From: Paramecium octaurelia
Taxonomy: Eukaryota > Ciliophora > Oligohymenophorea > Peniculida > Parameciidae
Assembly: GCA_905182995.1 (NCBI GenBank)
Contig: CAJJDP010000087.1
Coordinates: 1 to 55,758, forward strand
Direction: 5' to 3'
Length of the DNA stretch: 55,758 bases
Shown: positions 12,852 to 24,569 of the stretch, in pieces
How positions within the stretch are numbered: position 1 is the first letter of the stretch
Layout: each line of letters begins with the position of its first letter
The notes under the pieces: model-generated
What the model saw: the letters and a program-made list of their open reading frames with translations, nothing else
What the model was told of the DNA's origin: nothing
The model's database searches: none
Position numbers and translations under genes: made by a program

Positions 12852-12897
12852 TTTTGATCAATTTATTGTTTATGTTTCTTATATAAATGATAATCAA

Positions 12898-14081
12898 TCA
12901 TTTTTTTACCATAATCTTATGCGGATCAACATTAGAACCACATAATACAATTAAACATGAAAGACGCCCTATAGGATATAACATAAAGCCAGCATAAGCT
13001 AATGCTGCAGCTCCTTCAACAATAAGTTTGTGCTCATTCATTAATTTTAGTTAGGCTTCTAGTATTTGATCTTCTGTCACCAAAACCCAATCATCAACCA
13101 GATGCTTGCAAATTTCAATCGTAATAGCATTTTCTTCAATTCCACCAGAGGTTCCATCGGATAGAGTGTCAAGTAATTTCCCTTCTCCTTTTTTACGTAA
13201 TATCTAATTGTATTTTTAAAGTTACATTGTACATTGCTGCGTTGTTGTATGGTTAAACTCCAATAATCTTAGTTCCCTTATTTTTTAGATATTTAAAATA
13301 TAAGGCAATTCCTCCTATCAAACCACCACCTCCACATGAGACAAAAACAAAATCGAGTTCTTGATTTTAAGCATTAAAACTACATTAATATATTGAATTA
13401 CAATTAATCTAATTCCTCTCCAATTGTGCAACTACCCAAAATCATATTTATATCATTATAAGGGGAGGCATAAATGCTATTATGCTGTTCTGCATATTAT
13501 CGAGCTATTTTTTCACTTTCAACGCAGTCTTAACCTGCATAAATGATAGGACAAGTAATTTCTTTTAATTTATCTCTATTTACATTATTAGGTACAAATA
13601 TGATTAAATTAGATTTGTCAAGTTCATCTTAAGTGTATTATTATTATTGTTATTATTATTATTCCTAAAATTCAGGTTGAGGAGTTGGAGTATTGTATTC
13701 ATCCAATTTAATCTATTAAGATTATTTGTAATCTTGTTAAAGAATATCACTCTAATTCTTTGTTTCCTCATTACAACTTTTGTAAGCATAAAAACAAGCT
13801 TTTGCAAAATTACCTGTACTAGCAACAACAATTTATTGATTAGGCTGATCTTAAAAGTATAGAAAAGCACCTCTAATTTTAAAACTTCCAGATGTTTAAT
13901 GACTCTCAAGTTTTAAATAAGTTTTATCCTTGATTTTGAGGATTGGGGTATTGATAATTGGAGATATATCTGATTTAAGAGTCTGATTAGCCACTGGGTA
14001 TTTCTTTTTAATTTTTTTAAGGAATTCTTATGAGATAGTATCTAAGAGCGGTTTTCTAGAGGTAGAGCAATCTAATCCCAT
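12898..14081 (-). CDS. PLP-dependent threonine dehydratase / serine racemase family enzyme
   Basis: The spliced product is 379 residues with two 22-nt introns (13380-13401 and 13204-13225). The PLP-lysine motif SGSFKIRGA, the phosphate-binding loop SCGGGGLIGG, VVASTGNFAKAC and a C-terminal LCGSN are all present, so this is a fold-type II PLP enzyme that deaminates threonine/serine or racemises serine. There is no C-terminal ACT domain, so it resembles the catabolic dehydratase or serine racemase rather than the isoleucine-biosynthetic form. An unusual Gln-rich insertion, including an uninterrupted run of Gln written almost wholly with TAA codons (about 13635-13664), interrupts the small domain. 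Substrate choice cannot be settled from sequence. Its start lies 27 bp from that of the divergent gene at 14109. Confidence 0.85.
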
Positions 14082-14108
14082 TTTTATTTTATATATTAAT
14101 AATAAATT

Positions 14109-14594
14109 ATGAGCGAAGAAGAATAAGTTAATGGGAAATTTGATTATTTGAAAGCCAAATATGTTTTTAGATTTCCTTTTACAATCACTGCATTAAAATG
14201 GGGATTTGGATTAGGTACTTTTTTCGGAATTCATTAATACATAAAATCAAGAGATGGAATGGCTAGTATGAGATGGTTTATTTGGGGTAATGTTTTAACT
14301 ACTTTACCTATTTGGGGATTCTTTATGATGAAATATTCATTCTATAGCAGCGCTTTAAGAAAATTTGAATCTGAACAATCAAGATAATATGAAATTTAAG
14401 GTTTAACAAGAGTTTATTTGGCTAATAAGATGGGAATAGATCCAGAAAGCAGTGATGAAGATCTTTTGAAGTAAAATATATATAGATGATTTAGAGAGTA
14501 TCAGAAGAAGAGTGAAAAAATAAAGGAAAAATATAACCTATTGGATGAATTATTAGTTGGAGTTGACTTTTCTTAATTTGAGTTTCCTAAGTGA
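14109..14594 (+). CDS. Small two-helix membrane protein, unknown function
   Basis: The product is 153 residues after removal of one 24-nt intron near 14470 (GTAAAATATATATAG...TTTAG). Two hydrophobic segments (TALKWGFGLGTFFGI and GNVLTTLPIWGFFMM) are separated by a short charged loop. A helical, charged C-terminal tail ends in DFSQFEFPK. This two-span layout is common among mitochondrial inner-membrane accessory subunits, but I do not recognise the family and no targeting peptide is obvious. It is divergent from the threonine dehydratase gene with only 27 bp between start codons, so the two must share any promoter. Confidence 0.7.
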
Positions 14595-14776
14595 ATTATT
14601 AAATTTTATAATTGATTTAGAAGCACTATAAACTAATTAACATCATATAATTAATATGAATAATTTATTAAAATATTGCATAATTATTATTATCATTGGG
14701 TAATTTTCCTATTTAAAAAGCATTCTTGTAAATTATTATGGCACACATTTATTATTTTATTTAAATTAATACCTAC

Positions 14777-16109
14777 ATGGAAGGAATTTTAAGTTAAACT
14801 AAACAACGCATTGGAACTATCAATGAAGCTGCAAAATACTATACGGTGGACAACATTTTCATCCACTCTGGATATAGAATCAACTACTCTACTCCTTGGC
14901 AAATACTAAAATCACTCTTTTAGAAACATAATGAACTTATAAATGTTTGGACTCATTTTATAGGTTCATTTCTTACCTTCCTGTTAATTCTATACATTGT
15001 TAGTTATCATTATGATTATAGAAAAAGATTAGAATAAGACATTGACTAAATATTTAGTTTTAATTCGACGCAATATCCAACTCCAATCAACATCCAAAAC
15101 ACTGAGGCAGATAAACTCAAATATGAAGAACTTATTAATAAAATTGATCATTTTCAAAATTAAATGCTGACTTCTGAATCTTACAAAGAGATTGTTCATT
15201 TAATGAAAATTACAATAGAAATACTAAATTTTGAAGAAGTAAAAGAATACGCAATTGTATTCTAAAATAAATTTAATTTGTTTAAAGATAAAATAATATA
15301 AGAAGTAAATATTATTTAATATCAATAAGATCGACAGTGAACAATTTGATTGGGTCGAAATCTACAAGCATGACTATTCCCATACTTCTATATTGAAATA
15401 AGAAGAATTTCTCAGGAAAAACTCTGATCCATATCATGTTTCAAGATGGCCCATAGTTGTATTTTTGATCAGTGGTTTGATGTGTATGATTGGTTCAGCA
15501 TTATTCCATCTTTTTTATTAAATGAGCGAAGCAGCTAATAGATATCTTATGAGAGTTGATTATGGTGGTATTTCACTGCTAATTTTGGGTTCCTGTTTCC
15601 CTCCATTTTATTATGGATTTTATTGTGATACATTTTTGAGATACTTTTATCTGATTACTGTAGGATCTGCTTGTTTGGCAGCTTATATTGTTTCTATTTT
15701 TGATTTTATACATACTGAAAAGTGGAGAAAAATTAAAGGACTTATGTATGGATCTTTAGGCTTATTCGCAGGAGTTCCAGCTGTTCATCTTTACTTAAGA
15801 GAGTAAATTTTTTCGTTATTTCAAATAGATTTTATAGAGAGGATATTTCAGATTATTTACCTTTCAAACACTCATTTATATTTTATATTTTGATGGGATC
15901 AAGTTACTTATTTGGTTTGGCTTTGTATACTTTAAGAATTCCTGAGAGGTTCATGCCAGGCAAATTTGATATTTTAGTAATTATCAATTTAATTTTAGGG
16001 TCATAGTCATTAATGGTGGCATTGTTTTGTTTTTTTAGGAGTATTTTTCCATTATTTTGGTTCTATTTACAACATGGGAGATAGAAAATTTACATTTTGT
16101 CTAATTTGA
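14777..16109 (+). CDS. PAQR family (adiponectin receptor / hemolysin III-like) membrane protein
   Basis: The spliced product is 419 residues with three introns (25, 26 and 22 nt). The PAQR hallmarks are in order: SGYRI, HNELINVWTHFIGSF, a membrane helix ending in SALFHLF with the first conserved His, VDYGGISLLILGS with its conserved Asp, and GHSHQWWHCFV with the His residues that complete the zinc site. Seven helices can be traced. A charged insertion of about 115 residues separates helix 1 from helix 2, so the protein is longer than most relatives. Members of this family are seven-pass zinc proteins that act as receptors or ceramidase-like hydrolases. Which activity applies here is not determined. 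Confidence 0.85.
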
Positions 16110-16187
16110 ATTATTTATTATTATATTATCAGTTCTTTAAATTCTAGTATTGAAATGACTTTGAATTAGGAGTTATATTTGAAAATG

Positions 16188-17375
16188 TCATCTCTCCAGT
16201 ACTTAGTCTTTATTAATTAATTTTTTAAAGTCCTTATAAGACTCTCTAGCCATTTTCTTTACCATTGGATCTTCCTCTTCTTTAAATCTCAGCATTCATC
16301 ACGAATATCTAGTTTTCCAAGTTATTGATTATTATTTTATATTCTGCCACTTATTCTGACAACGAATTAGCTTGCTATTAAAAGTCTTCTTGATAACTAA
16401 AAATGATTAAATAATAAAGACATACTTTTATGTTAATAAATCTAATTGATTTTATAATTACAGATTTTCAGAGTATAATTATTATACTTAATTGTGCAAA
16501 TCATTTACTTAAATTTCTAATTGATGATTGATCTCATCTTTATTTTCTAACTATTATTCAAATTCTTCTTATAATTCTTATTTTTCTTTAGTGAACTATT
16601 CTGCTAAATTTGACAATTATTTCTAAAAGTGTTATTCAATTTCTTATTCTTTCTTGCTTAATTGATCAAATAAATAATTATTTTGTTCCTTAATTTCATT
16701 CATTTAATTTTGTAACTCTTAATAGATAGATAATTTTGATTCTTAGGAACTCTTATTTTATAACTGAATAATCAATGATTATTATTCTTATTCTTTAATC
16801 AAAACTTATAGTTTGTATTCTTAAAATTATTATTGTAATGACTCTTATTCTCTATTCAATTTTTATAATAATCTCTTTGTGTCTTCTAATTGATTATTAT
16901 ACAATGCATTTTATTATGTTAAATTCTCATTATCTAATTATAGCTCTTCTAATTTTTATTCTAACTGGTGAGTTTGTTATATTGAATCATGATTTTCTTG
17001 GTAACTGTGCTACATAATAATCTTTTCTAACTTTTCTTAGAGTTCTTTCTTATCATTCAATAGTTTTGAGATGGAACATTACTATTATGCCAAAAGATTT
17101 TGATACTGTTCAAATTTCATCTCATAGTAATATTTATCAGCATATGCTTATGACAATCTTTAAATCTCATTTTCTTATAAGCAAATAGATTTTTGAACTT
17201 CTGGATCCTTACTTAAAATGACACTTTATTCATTAGTTTCAAGATCATTGTAATTAGTGCTGTTGTCATCAATATTTGTAAACTAAGAGGTTTTCTCGAA
17301 TTTTTATTGATGCTCATCAATATAACTATGATCGCAAGCTTTATTTTCATAGGAATGGGTTTTATCAGTCAACAT
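16188..17375 (-). CDS. Long coiled-coil protein
   Basis: Minus-strand gene with ATG at 17375. The N-terminal 80 residues are polar. From about residue 85 onward nearly everything is heptad-like and rich in Gln, Glu and Lys (EELQLDNENLTQQNALYNNQ, QEYKLQVLIKEQEQQ). A 29-nt intron (GTATGTC...TTTTTAG) splits the coil. Near the C-terminus the frame must change between FVMNAEIQ and EDPMVKKMARESYKDF. This is achieved either by a 28-nt intron with weak ends (GTGATG...AGAG), giving 376 residues, or by one missing A in a short A run. Without either, a different tail runs to TGA at 16129. A structural or cytoskeletal role is likely, but the family is not recognised. Confidence 0.6.
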
Positions 17376-17525
17376 TAACGAATTTATTTTATTAATTAAA
17401 ATATATTAAATGAATCAAATAAGAAATGTTATGAGTCATTTTATTGCTAGAACTTTGTTAAAATCTTTACGAATATAAAAACATGAAATTATCTTATTTT
17501 ATATACAAATAAAAATTATTAAAAT

Positions 17526-18373
17526 ATGTCTGAGAATATCTAAAATAGAGTGTCCTCTATCTTTGAGAAATTAAACAATATTTCCACTAGTGTTCAGGAT
17601 GAGTAATAATTTATTTGATGATTAAGAAAGAACAATCGTTTTCATGCAATCAGTTAATTGATCATGGCTTTTGAAGCATAATTACAACATTAGTCCGATT
17701 AAAAGGAAGAGAAGTTCACTTACATTGCTGCCAAAGTCAGACAGATAACCGAATTTTTAGAATAAGAACAAGAGAAGTATTTTAGAATAATTATACATTA
17801 AGTCGCGAAAGACAAGAAACAGAAACATTCAAATTAATTACAGACTTGGAAAGGCATGCAAGAAGATTGATTGAATAAAACTCCAAAGAGAGAGTAGAGT
17901 AAGAAAAAAAGATTGTGTATTCAATTGGATAATAAATTGAATCCTTGCAATAGGATGTCATTAAAGAAGGATTAGTAAAAAATGTATTAATTTAGGCATA
18001 ATCAACTTCTCATGAATATATTGATTCTTATTTGAATGAAGATTTACCCAAAATAGCTGATGAATTGTAAAATGAAATCACAGAAGGAAAGGACGTAGAG
18101 GAGAAAATTTATCATTAATTTGTCGAATAGTTAAATGATTTAAGATCACTATTTGAAAAGTAATTAAATTATTTATATGCTTAAAGAGAAAAAAAGGAGA
18201 GAGAAATAAAAGAAGAGGAAATTGTAGAAAGTTTAAGAGAGATCTCAAATAGAATCTAAGAGTAATTGAAAAAAACAAGAGGGGAAAGGGAGAAGACAGA
18301 GGAGACATTAGTGACATTGGTTGAAAAAGTTATTGAAAAGCTGAAAAGAGAAATGTTGGAAATGAATTTATGA
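17526..18373 (+). CDS. SF-assemblin family protein (striated rootlet / kinetodesmal fibre)
   Basis: The spliced product is 265 residues with introns of 24 and 26 nt. The family signatures are clear: a non-helical head (SENIQNRVSSIFEKLNNIS), FHAISQLIMAFEAQL, and the conserved EQENRERQETETFKLITDL followed by ERHARRLIEQNSKERVEQE. The rod continues in coiled coil to the end. SF-assemblins polymerise into 2-nm filaments that build striated microtubule-associated fibres. In ciliates they form the kinetodesmal fibres attached to basal bodies. The length is close to the usual 270-290 residues. Its start is 150 bp from that of the divergent coiled-coil gene upstream. Confidence 0.88.
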
Positions 18374-19048
18374 ATAAAAAATAATTTAGAATTTATAAGA
18401 AAATTAAAATGTAATTCAGAATTTATAAGAAAATATTTTATTGAACATTTTTTCTGGAAGAATAAAAAATTTGATTATAGTATTAAAACGATCAAAAGTT
18501 TGACTTCCATCAATACATTACTGATTTCTGTGTTGAACAATAATACTTCTCACTGCTTTATCTATAATCATCTATTCTTTTCTCATTTGATTTTGAAAGG
18601 GGAGAATAATTTTTTGAATTTAAGTATTTTTTTTGAATAAAGTCTAATAAATGGTCAACTGAAAGTTCAAGTAAAGATATCATTATGATTACCAAATTCT
18701 ATTATAAGAAGAAAAAAAGAGAACAATTTATCTGATTTCTTTATTATTAAATGAAACAATCCTAAAATATAAATACATTAAATATGCTACAAAAGAATAA
18801 ATTTTTTGCTTTTAGTATTATTTTAATATTCATTTTTATATTAAACAAATTAATGTATCAAATAATTAATGTTTAATTTAGAAATAGCCTTTTTGAAATC
18901 CCATCATTTTTGTGCTTTTATAAATAGTCAGTTAATAAGATAATTGAAAAACAAGATTGTTTTATTAAACTATGAAATTTCAATATTTAATAATGCAAAA
19001 TATTTTATTACCATATTCAAAGGAACTTTAAAGTAAAATAACTTCTTT
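18374..19048. other. Spacer with one small ORF
   Basis: About 670 bp between the SF-assemblin gene and the next coiled-coil gene. The only frame worth listing is 18510-18683 on the minus strand. The remainder is AT-rich without visible features. Confidence 0.35.
18510..18683 (-). CDS. Possible small protein (57 aa)
   Basis: A short frame from ATG at 18683 begins MISLLELSVDHLLDFIQKKY and continues with a charged, ordinary-looking composition to TGA at 18510. The N-terminal pattern of alternating hydrophobic residues resembles a LisH/FOP-type dimerisation helix, but the similarity is weak. A second frame overlaps it downstream, so a missed intron could extend it. Low confidence. Confidence 0.25.
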
Positions 19049-20100
19049 ATGAAAGGACTTGAAACTAGAATTGAAAATAAGGCTTAGAGCGGAGTATATT
19101 CAAATCCTCTATAAGGTAAATAAATTAATAACTTTAGAACAAATGCAAAGAGCAAAACTCAATATCGTACGATTAGAATCCATTCATTTGAAAAAAAAAA
19201 AATTAAGTTCCGATTACACTGAAAAGCTATAGAAGTTAAATGAAAAAATATCTAACTAAATGGAAACCAGTTAGCAGAAAAAAGACGAAAAGTTAAATGC
19301 CTTACAGAATAAATTGAAAAAGCTTAATTAACCAAAAAAACCTCTTTAAATATCGTTTCAAGAAGAGACTAGTGGCAGATAATAAGAGTCTCCGATTAAA
19401 AAGGAAATTTAATAGACTCCTTAAAACAAGGCTGTTTAGAAATCGGAGATTTATGAGCATAAAATTCAAAAGATTAAACTCGCTGAACCAAAAAAATTGA
19501 ATGAGGTATAATTAATGAATTATTAAAGAATGAATTATTCGATTAGTTGAATAGGAGTATGGATGCTGCAAAGTAAAGGAAATCTGAGCGAATTGATATT
19601 ATTAAAAAAAAGTTGCATGGTCAAGATGAAATTGTATTGATTGATATAGAATTTAGGTTCATTAACATATTGAAAAGTCGTAAAAAAATAAAGAAGAATT
19701 AGAATAATAAAAATTAAATTAGATTTATTAGAAATTATTACATTTAACATAAAGGACTTAAGATAAATAAACGAAACAGTAGAGTAAAGAAAGAAGAAAA
19801 TCAACGTATTAGGAATTATCAAATAGTGGATCATAAAATAAGTATAAGGAATTAAAATAGCAAGATTCAAAAACAGAATCAATTAGAACAGCGAAATCTG
19901 TTTAAAATGATTATAAATTTATATAAGTGAGGCAGAGATTAGAAAAATTAAATAATGAAAGGGAAATGTAAGCTTAAAGCATTCTAGACAAACATTAGCA
20001 ATATTCAACTAGAATTCAATAAAATAAACAATTATTAGATGAATTAGCTAATACGTGTTAATATTATAATTTTAAGATCAAAGAATAATATTTGTTATGA
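19049..20100 (+). CDS. Coiled-coil protein, unknown function
   Basis: The product is 327 residues from four exons; introns of 22, 23 and 23 nt restore one continuous coil. The chain is strongly basic in the middle (NALQNKLKKLNQPKKP, SPIKKEIQQTPQNKAVQKSE). It ends in a long heptad region (YKFIQVRQRLEKLNNEREM, NKQLLDELANTCQYYNF). Gln is abundant and mostly written TAA or TAG. No catalytic motif is visible, and a cytoskeletal or basal-body role is only a guess. The splice choices are supported by the coil continuing across each junction. Confidence 0.65.
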
Positions 20101-20179
20101 TTTATTTATTTATTATACATATAAAAAATTGTCGAAGATAATTTACGCCTTATCAATTATATAAATAGCTTGTTTTATT

Positions 20180-20385
20180 ATGCTCAAACAAAACTCAAAC
20201 AAAGCTTTGTTCTAGTGTAGTTTAAAATGAAAGTTAAATCCATTATTAATTTACAAACATATATTAGATTTTTAAACTTTTTGGAATACAAAGCAGAGAA
20301 TGTATTTTGAAATTTGAATAAATTAGCTGGTAATCGATTGAGAGAACAATTGTGGAATAAAAATAATTTCAAAAATTAATAGTGA
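20180..20385 (+). CDS. Possible small spliced gene (51 aa)
   Basis: ATG at 20180 opens MLKQNSNKAF. Two candidate 25-nt introns would give a 51-residue protein ending LREQLWNKNNFKN with two further Gln before TGA at 20383. The length is a whole number of codons, but there is no recognisable domain and neither intron is strong. It may be noncoding spacer. Confidence 0.2.
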
Positions 20386-20391
20386 ATAATA

Positions 20392-20523
20392 ATGGAAGCA
20401 AATTAAACACCTGCAGATTACAAATTGCAAGGTGATATATTTTATATACCTGTAAAAATTAAACAAATCCCTTATTTAAGAGTAAAATCTCTTTCATAAT
20501 AGAAACATAAAAAAATGGAATGA
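20392..20523 (+). CDS. Possible 43-aa ORF upstream of trichocyst gene
   Basis: ATG at 20392 begins MEANQTPADYKLQGDIFYIP and the frame ends at TGA 20521. It has a plausible composition but no known motif. It lies about 150 bp upstream of the trichocyst matrix protein start, so it may be leader or spacer sequence. Confidence 0.2.
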
Positions 20524-20676
20524 TTACACTTGATTGGTTGGACAGGAAAAATTCAGAATGTTCTTAACAAATATGATTATTGCACATAGTATGCAGTTTA
20601 AATTAAATCCGTTTTTCATTATAGATTTTTTCATTTTAAAACTGATTTACACCATGGAAATTTATCATTATAATTA

Positions 20677-21771
20677 ATGAGAATCACCTTGTGCTTATTA
20701 GTCATTTTAGCTGTTGCAAGTGCTACAACAAAATTCAATTTAGATTATTCTAAAAAAAGATCTATAACAGCTGTTTTAGCTGAAGTAGAAGCTAAATTGA
20801 AGAACAAATCACCACTTGAAGCAATTTTAAATGTTTTAAGAGATTTCAGAGATGCTGTCAATACAGAATAAGTCAGTCATGATGAAATCTACAATATCTA
20901 ACAAGTTGAATGTGCTTCTGAAAATTAATTCAGAAGTGCCGAAGTCCAAGATGCTAGCAATGTTCTTAGAGACTCAACAGCTGCTCTAAATGTTGCTTAA
21001 ACATCCAAAATTAGAGCTACAAACCAATAAGAAGTCAACCAATAACAATATTTCTCAGCTCAAGAACACTTAACCTCTGTTTAAACTTCTGCTGAAGGTG
21101 AAGCTGGATATTTCAAGAAAAGAGGAAGAGATTATGAAGATGCTCTCCATGCCATTGATGAAGCTTCAGATATTTTGGCTTCCATTTATAGTGGATCAGG
21201 ATCTTTCCTTGAAATTAGTAGAGTTGCTAAAAGTATGCTCCAAACAGCTTTTAGTATCAAAGAAACGACCAGATTTGCCCCAATCTTCTATGCATTTGCT
21301 TAATTGGCTACATAAGAAGGATAACTTGATGAATCAGCTCTTGAAAGAGTTGCTTAACTTTTGGAAACCTTAAGAGCCAATATCTAAGAAGCATATAATG
21401 ATTATGCTGAATCAAATGCTGTCTCAGTTGCAGCCTTCAATGACTAAAAAGAAAGATTAGGATAAACAATTGCCAGACTTGAAGCTTAAAATGAAAGACT
21501 TTAAAATAAATTAGATTCCTTGAATTAATAAATTGGATCCTAATCAGCTATTGCCTAAAGAGCTTCAGGAAAACTCTAAAGAAACCAATAACTTTGGGAT
21601 TAAGCATAAGCCTTATGCTCAACTTTTGCAAATGAATACAATTTTGCCACTTAAGCTAGAAGAAATGAAATTTAATTGGTTGCTTAATTAGAAGAACTCG
21701 TTGAATCCAGATTTAACTAAGTTGAAGATGAAAACCATGAAAGAAATTAAAGAATTGCTAGCCTTGCTTGA
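20677..21771 (+). CDS. Trichocyst matrix protein (secretory granule core)
   Basis: An intronless frame of 364 residues. An N-terminal signal peptide (MRITLCLLVILAVASA) leads into FNLDYSKKRSITAVLAEVEA, KLKNKSPLEAILNVLRDF, and a long stretch of amphipathic helix and coiled coil (HAIDEASDILASIYSGSGSF, AQLEELVESRFNQVEDENHE). This is the layout of Paramecium trichocyst matrix proteins: acidic helical polypeptides made as precursors, cleaved in the regulated secretory pathway and crystallised in the extrusive trichocyst core. The KKR near residue 27 is a possible processing site. It is closely related along its whole length to the gene at 51491-52591 but uses more A/T-ending codons. Confidence 0.9.
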
Positions 21772-21918
21772 TTTGATTTGATTTATTTCATTTTATTCCA
21801 TTAAATTTAAATTTGTAACAGAAAAATGAGTATGTAATTAACTCAAAAACCGAATCCATTTTTTTAAGTCCGCTAACATAGCTAAAACCACAATACAAAT
21901 ACCATAAACTGTTAAAAA

Positions 21919-23623
21919 ATGAGAATGTATTTAAACTTCTTTTCTTTAGGAGCATAATTGATTAAATATCACCCATCAAAGGATAATAATAAAAGAACAC
22001 TCAAAGAGATTCATTTTATTAAGTTAAAGGCCAATCTGGGTCTGCAGTCTGTCTTCTCTCTAACAAGACGTTCCCAAGTAGATTTTTAGATAGTTTATAT
22101 ACATCCTTAAATTATACTCAAGAAAGTAATGTTGAAAAAAAGAATGGTATTTTGAATAAAGGACAAAAGCTTAACCTTGAAACACTCAAAGATCACTTTA
22201 AATTTGTTTATGATTACCTAGATGATTTCAAATAATAATTCGATAAAGTGATATAAGCTTAGATTGATTAAGTTGTTTAAGTTTTGAAATAAGCTTCTTA
22301 ATTATCAAATGCTTTAATAGAAGAAAATACTTAGATTAAAAACTAGCTGAGCACTGTTGATATAAATAAATTGTAATCACATCTAGAAGAGTAAGAATTG
22401 AAGATTTCTCAAATCAGCAGTGAAAATCACCAATTAATATGTTAAGTAAATAAATTTAAGGAGGAAAATTAAAAATTAAAAGATGGAATCTTGCATTCCG
22501 AAAAAATCTAATAAGAAGCAGTGACAAAAAAGGAGAAAGAGAATTTAATTTCGTTAAACAATAAAGGGAAATACACTTAAAGAGAATTAAGCTATAAATT
22601 TGAATAAGCAGAAATTAAATTATTGACTCTTTAAATAAGCAACGATTAACTTAAATAATAATTATAGCATTACTAATTAGATTAACAAACCATTTCATAG
22701 ATGAAAGATACCATCTCTACTCTAGAACTCAAATCCTAAAGTTTATTGAATCAGAAAGATGCTTTACAATAAGAAAATGATCTTTTGAATTAAAAAGTAG
22801 ATAATCTCGAAAAATAATGTAAAGACAAATAGAAGACTCAAGAACTCTTAATTTATCAAAATTAGTTAGAAAATGAATTAATAAAATTTAAATAAGAATA
22901 GGCTCAAAGTCATTAGACTATTTTGTCTTTAAATAATACTATTTAATAGTTAAAGGAATAAATTAATATACTTAGAACTTAAAAAGATTAAGCTGAAGTA
23001 TTAGCATATAATATAGTTAGAATGTTTATCAATTAGAGTTAGTATAATCATAAAATGAACTACAATAAGCTACAGCTAGATATTAAGTGTTGTGGCAAGA
23101 AATATCTGAAATGAAGGATAGATTAGAATAAAGGAAAATTGAAGAAGATAGCCATTACATGTTAACTAATGCAGAAAAAGTATTATTTGAAACTTAAATT
23201 ACTAATCTGAATGACAAGATCAAGGACTATGAATAAGTTTTATTACAAAATGACTCAAAAATAAAGTTTACAATTTATTTATATTTTTTAGGTCGTTAGA
23301 ATTATAGATAAATTAGATTTAATAAGAAAAGGAGAATTACAAATAGCAATTAGAAAAGAATGGATCTTTAAGCAGTAAGTCTTTAGATTTCTAAGAGTTA
23401 TAATGGAAGATTAATCAATTAAGTAGATATTATCATATAATAGATAAAAGATTTAATTATTAATAAAAAAGAAAAAGAACTAACAAAAAAGTCAGAAGAG
23501 TTAGCTCAATTTAAATAGGGATACGATTTACAGATGAAAAAGAATTAAAATTTAGAAGGAAAGATTCTTCAATTAATGGAATAAGAGATTAAGATCAATA
23601 GTAATTTGATAAAAAAGCCATGA
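21919..23623 (+). CDS. Long coiled-coil protein, unknown function
   Basis: The product is 534 residues from five exons (introns of 23, 23, 26 and 28 nt). The N-terminal 60 residues are compact and not coiled (GQSGSAVCLLSNKTFPSRFL). From about residue 90 the chain is almost entirely coiled coil, rich in Gln, Glu, Lys and Leu (QQLKEQINILRTQKDQAE, YQVLWQEISEMKDRLEQRK). The exon joins are supported because the heptad pattern and absence of TGA are kept only with these splices. The design resembles centrosomal or basal-body coiled-coil proteins, but no specific family signature could be confirmed. Confidence 0.7.
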
Positions 23624-23832
23624 TTTTATATATATTATCCTTACTAATAATAATAATAACAATGATATTTTTTATATTTCTTAAATTGTACTGTTAATAA
23701 ATCATTTGAGTTATTCAAAAAAGGTTCTGGTGGAATAAATAATAAGAATTTCAATTTTAATAAATGCAAAACAGTATTCAAACATCATGGATTGACTACA
23801 TTCTCTTTTATTTTACAGGCTTTGTCATCTGA

Positions 23833-24569
23833 TCAGTAATGTGGATCGTATTGGATCTAGTCTTTATCGCACTCTTAGGTTTCTTCTTTCCATACAAGCT
23901 CGCTAATTCCTGCATCCTGTCTATCGTTATAGTCTGCCCTAATACTGATATCGAATTTTTTCTACGGTTTTAATTCAATTAAATACAGATTTTGAGATGT
24001 CTTCTTTTTTGGCAACTTAATCATTGTTTTAGGTTAAACTTATTATTTCTGTTACGATATAATTGTTGATAATCTATCTTATGTAGTATCAGTCATCAAT
24101 CTTTCTTGACTCGAAATTTTAATTTATTTCTTCATTCTAACAATCTCTTTTGATAATTGCTTCCGTAATATTAATCATTTCAATACTATTATTTATGAAT
24201 TAGATTTCTCTAATTGTTTCTACATCTCCTCACATGTGTCTTATAAGTCTTCGGCGTATATTTTTAATTGTTATTAAATCTAAATGTGCTTTCTTGCTTC
24301 GCTCTCTTTTTGAATTAATTGATCTTCCAATAATTTATATTGGTTCTTAAGATCGTGATATCCTTAGAGAAACGAATCCACAATTTGGCACATTATTCGG
24401 AAACAAACCTAAACATCCTCAACCATATTGTCTTGGCATGGTAGCTCAGCACTCTCGCTTGTATTCTCCATCAATTTTTTATAATAGTTCAGTATCTAAT
24501 GCGAATCGGCTAAGGGTATACCTCCTTAAATAACTACTTGATTATCTTCTCTTCACTCTCCTTTTACAT
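23833..24569 (-). CDS. Coiled-coil protein, unknown function
   Basis: The product is 227 residues with introns of 26 and 27 nt. The 27-nt intron is a multiple of three and carries an in-frame TGA, so an unspliced message would be truncated at that point. The N-terminal half includes a conserved-looking segment (NMVEDVQVCFRIMCQIVDSF) followed by coil (YKLLEDQLIQKESEARKH). The C-terminal part is basic and then acidic (TMIKLPKKKTSQNLYLIELK). It is convergent with the coiled-coil gene ending at 23623. No family is recognised. Confidence 0.6.

Noticed and set aside
13604..13909. Minus-strand ORF with a poly-Asn run and the antisense ORF at 13647-13862.
   Set aside because: Both lie inside the PLP enzyme gene. 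The Asn run is the Gln repeat read in another frame.
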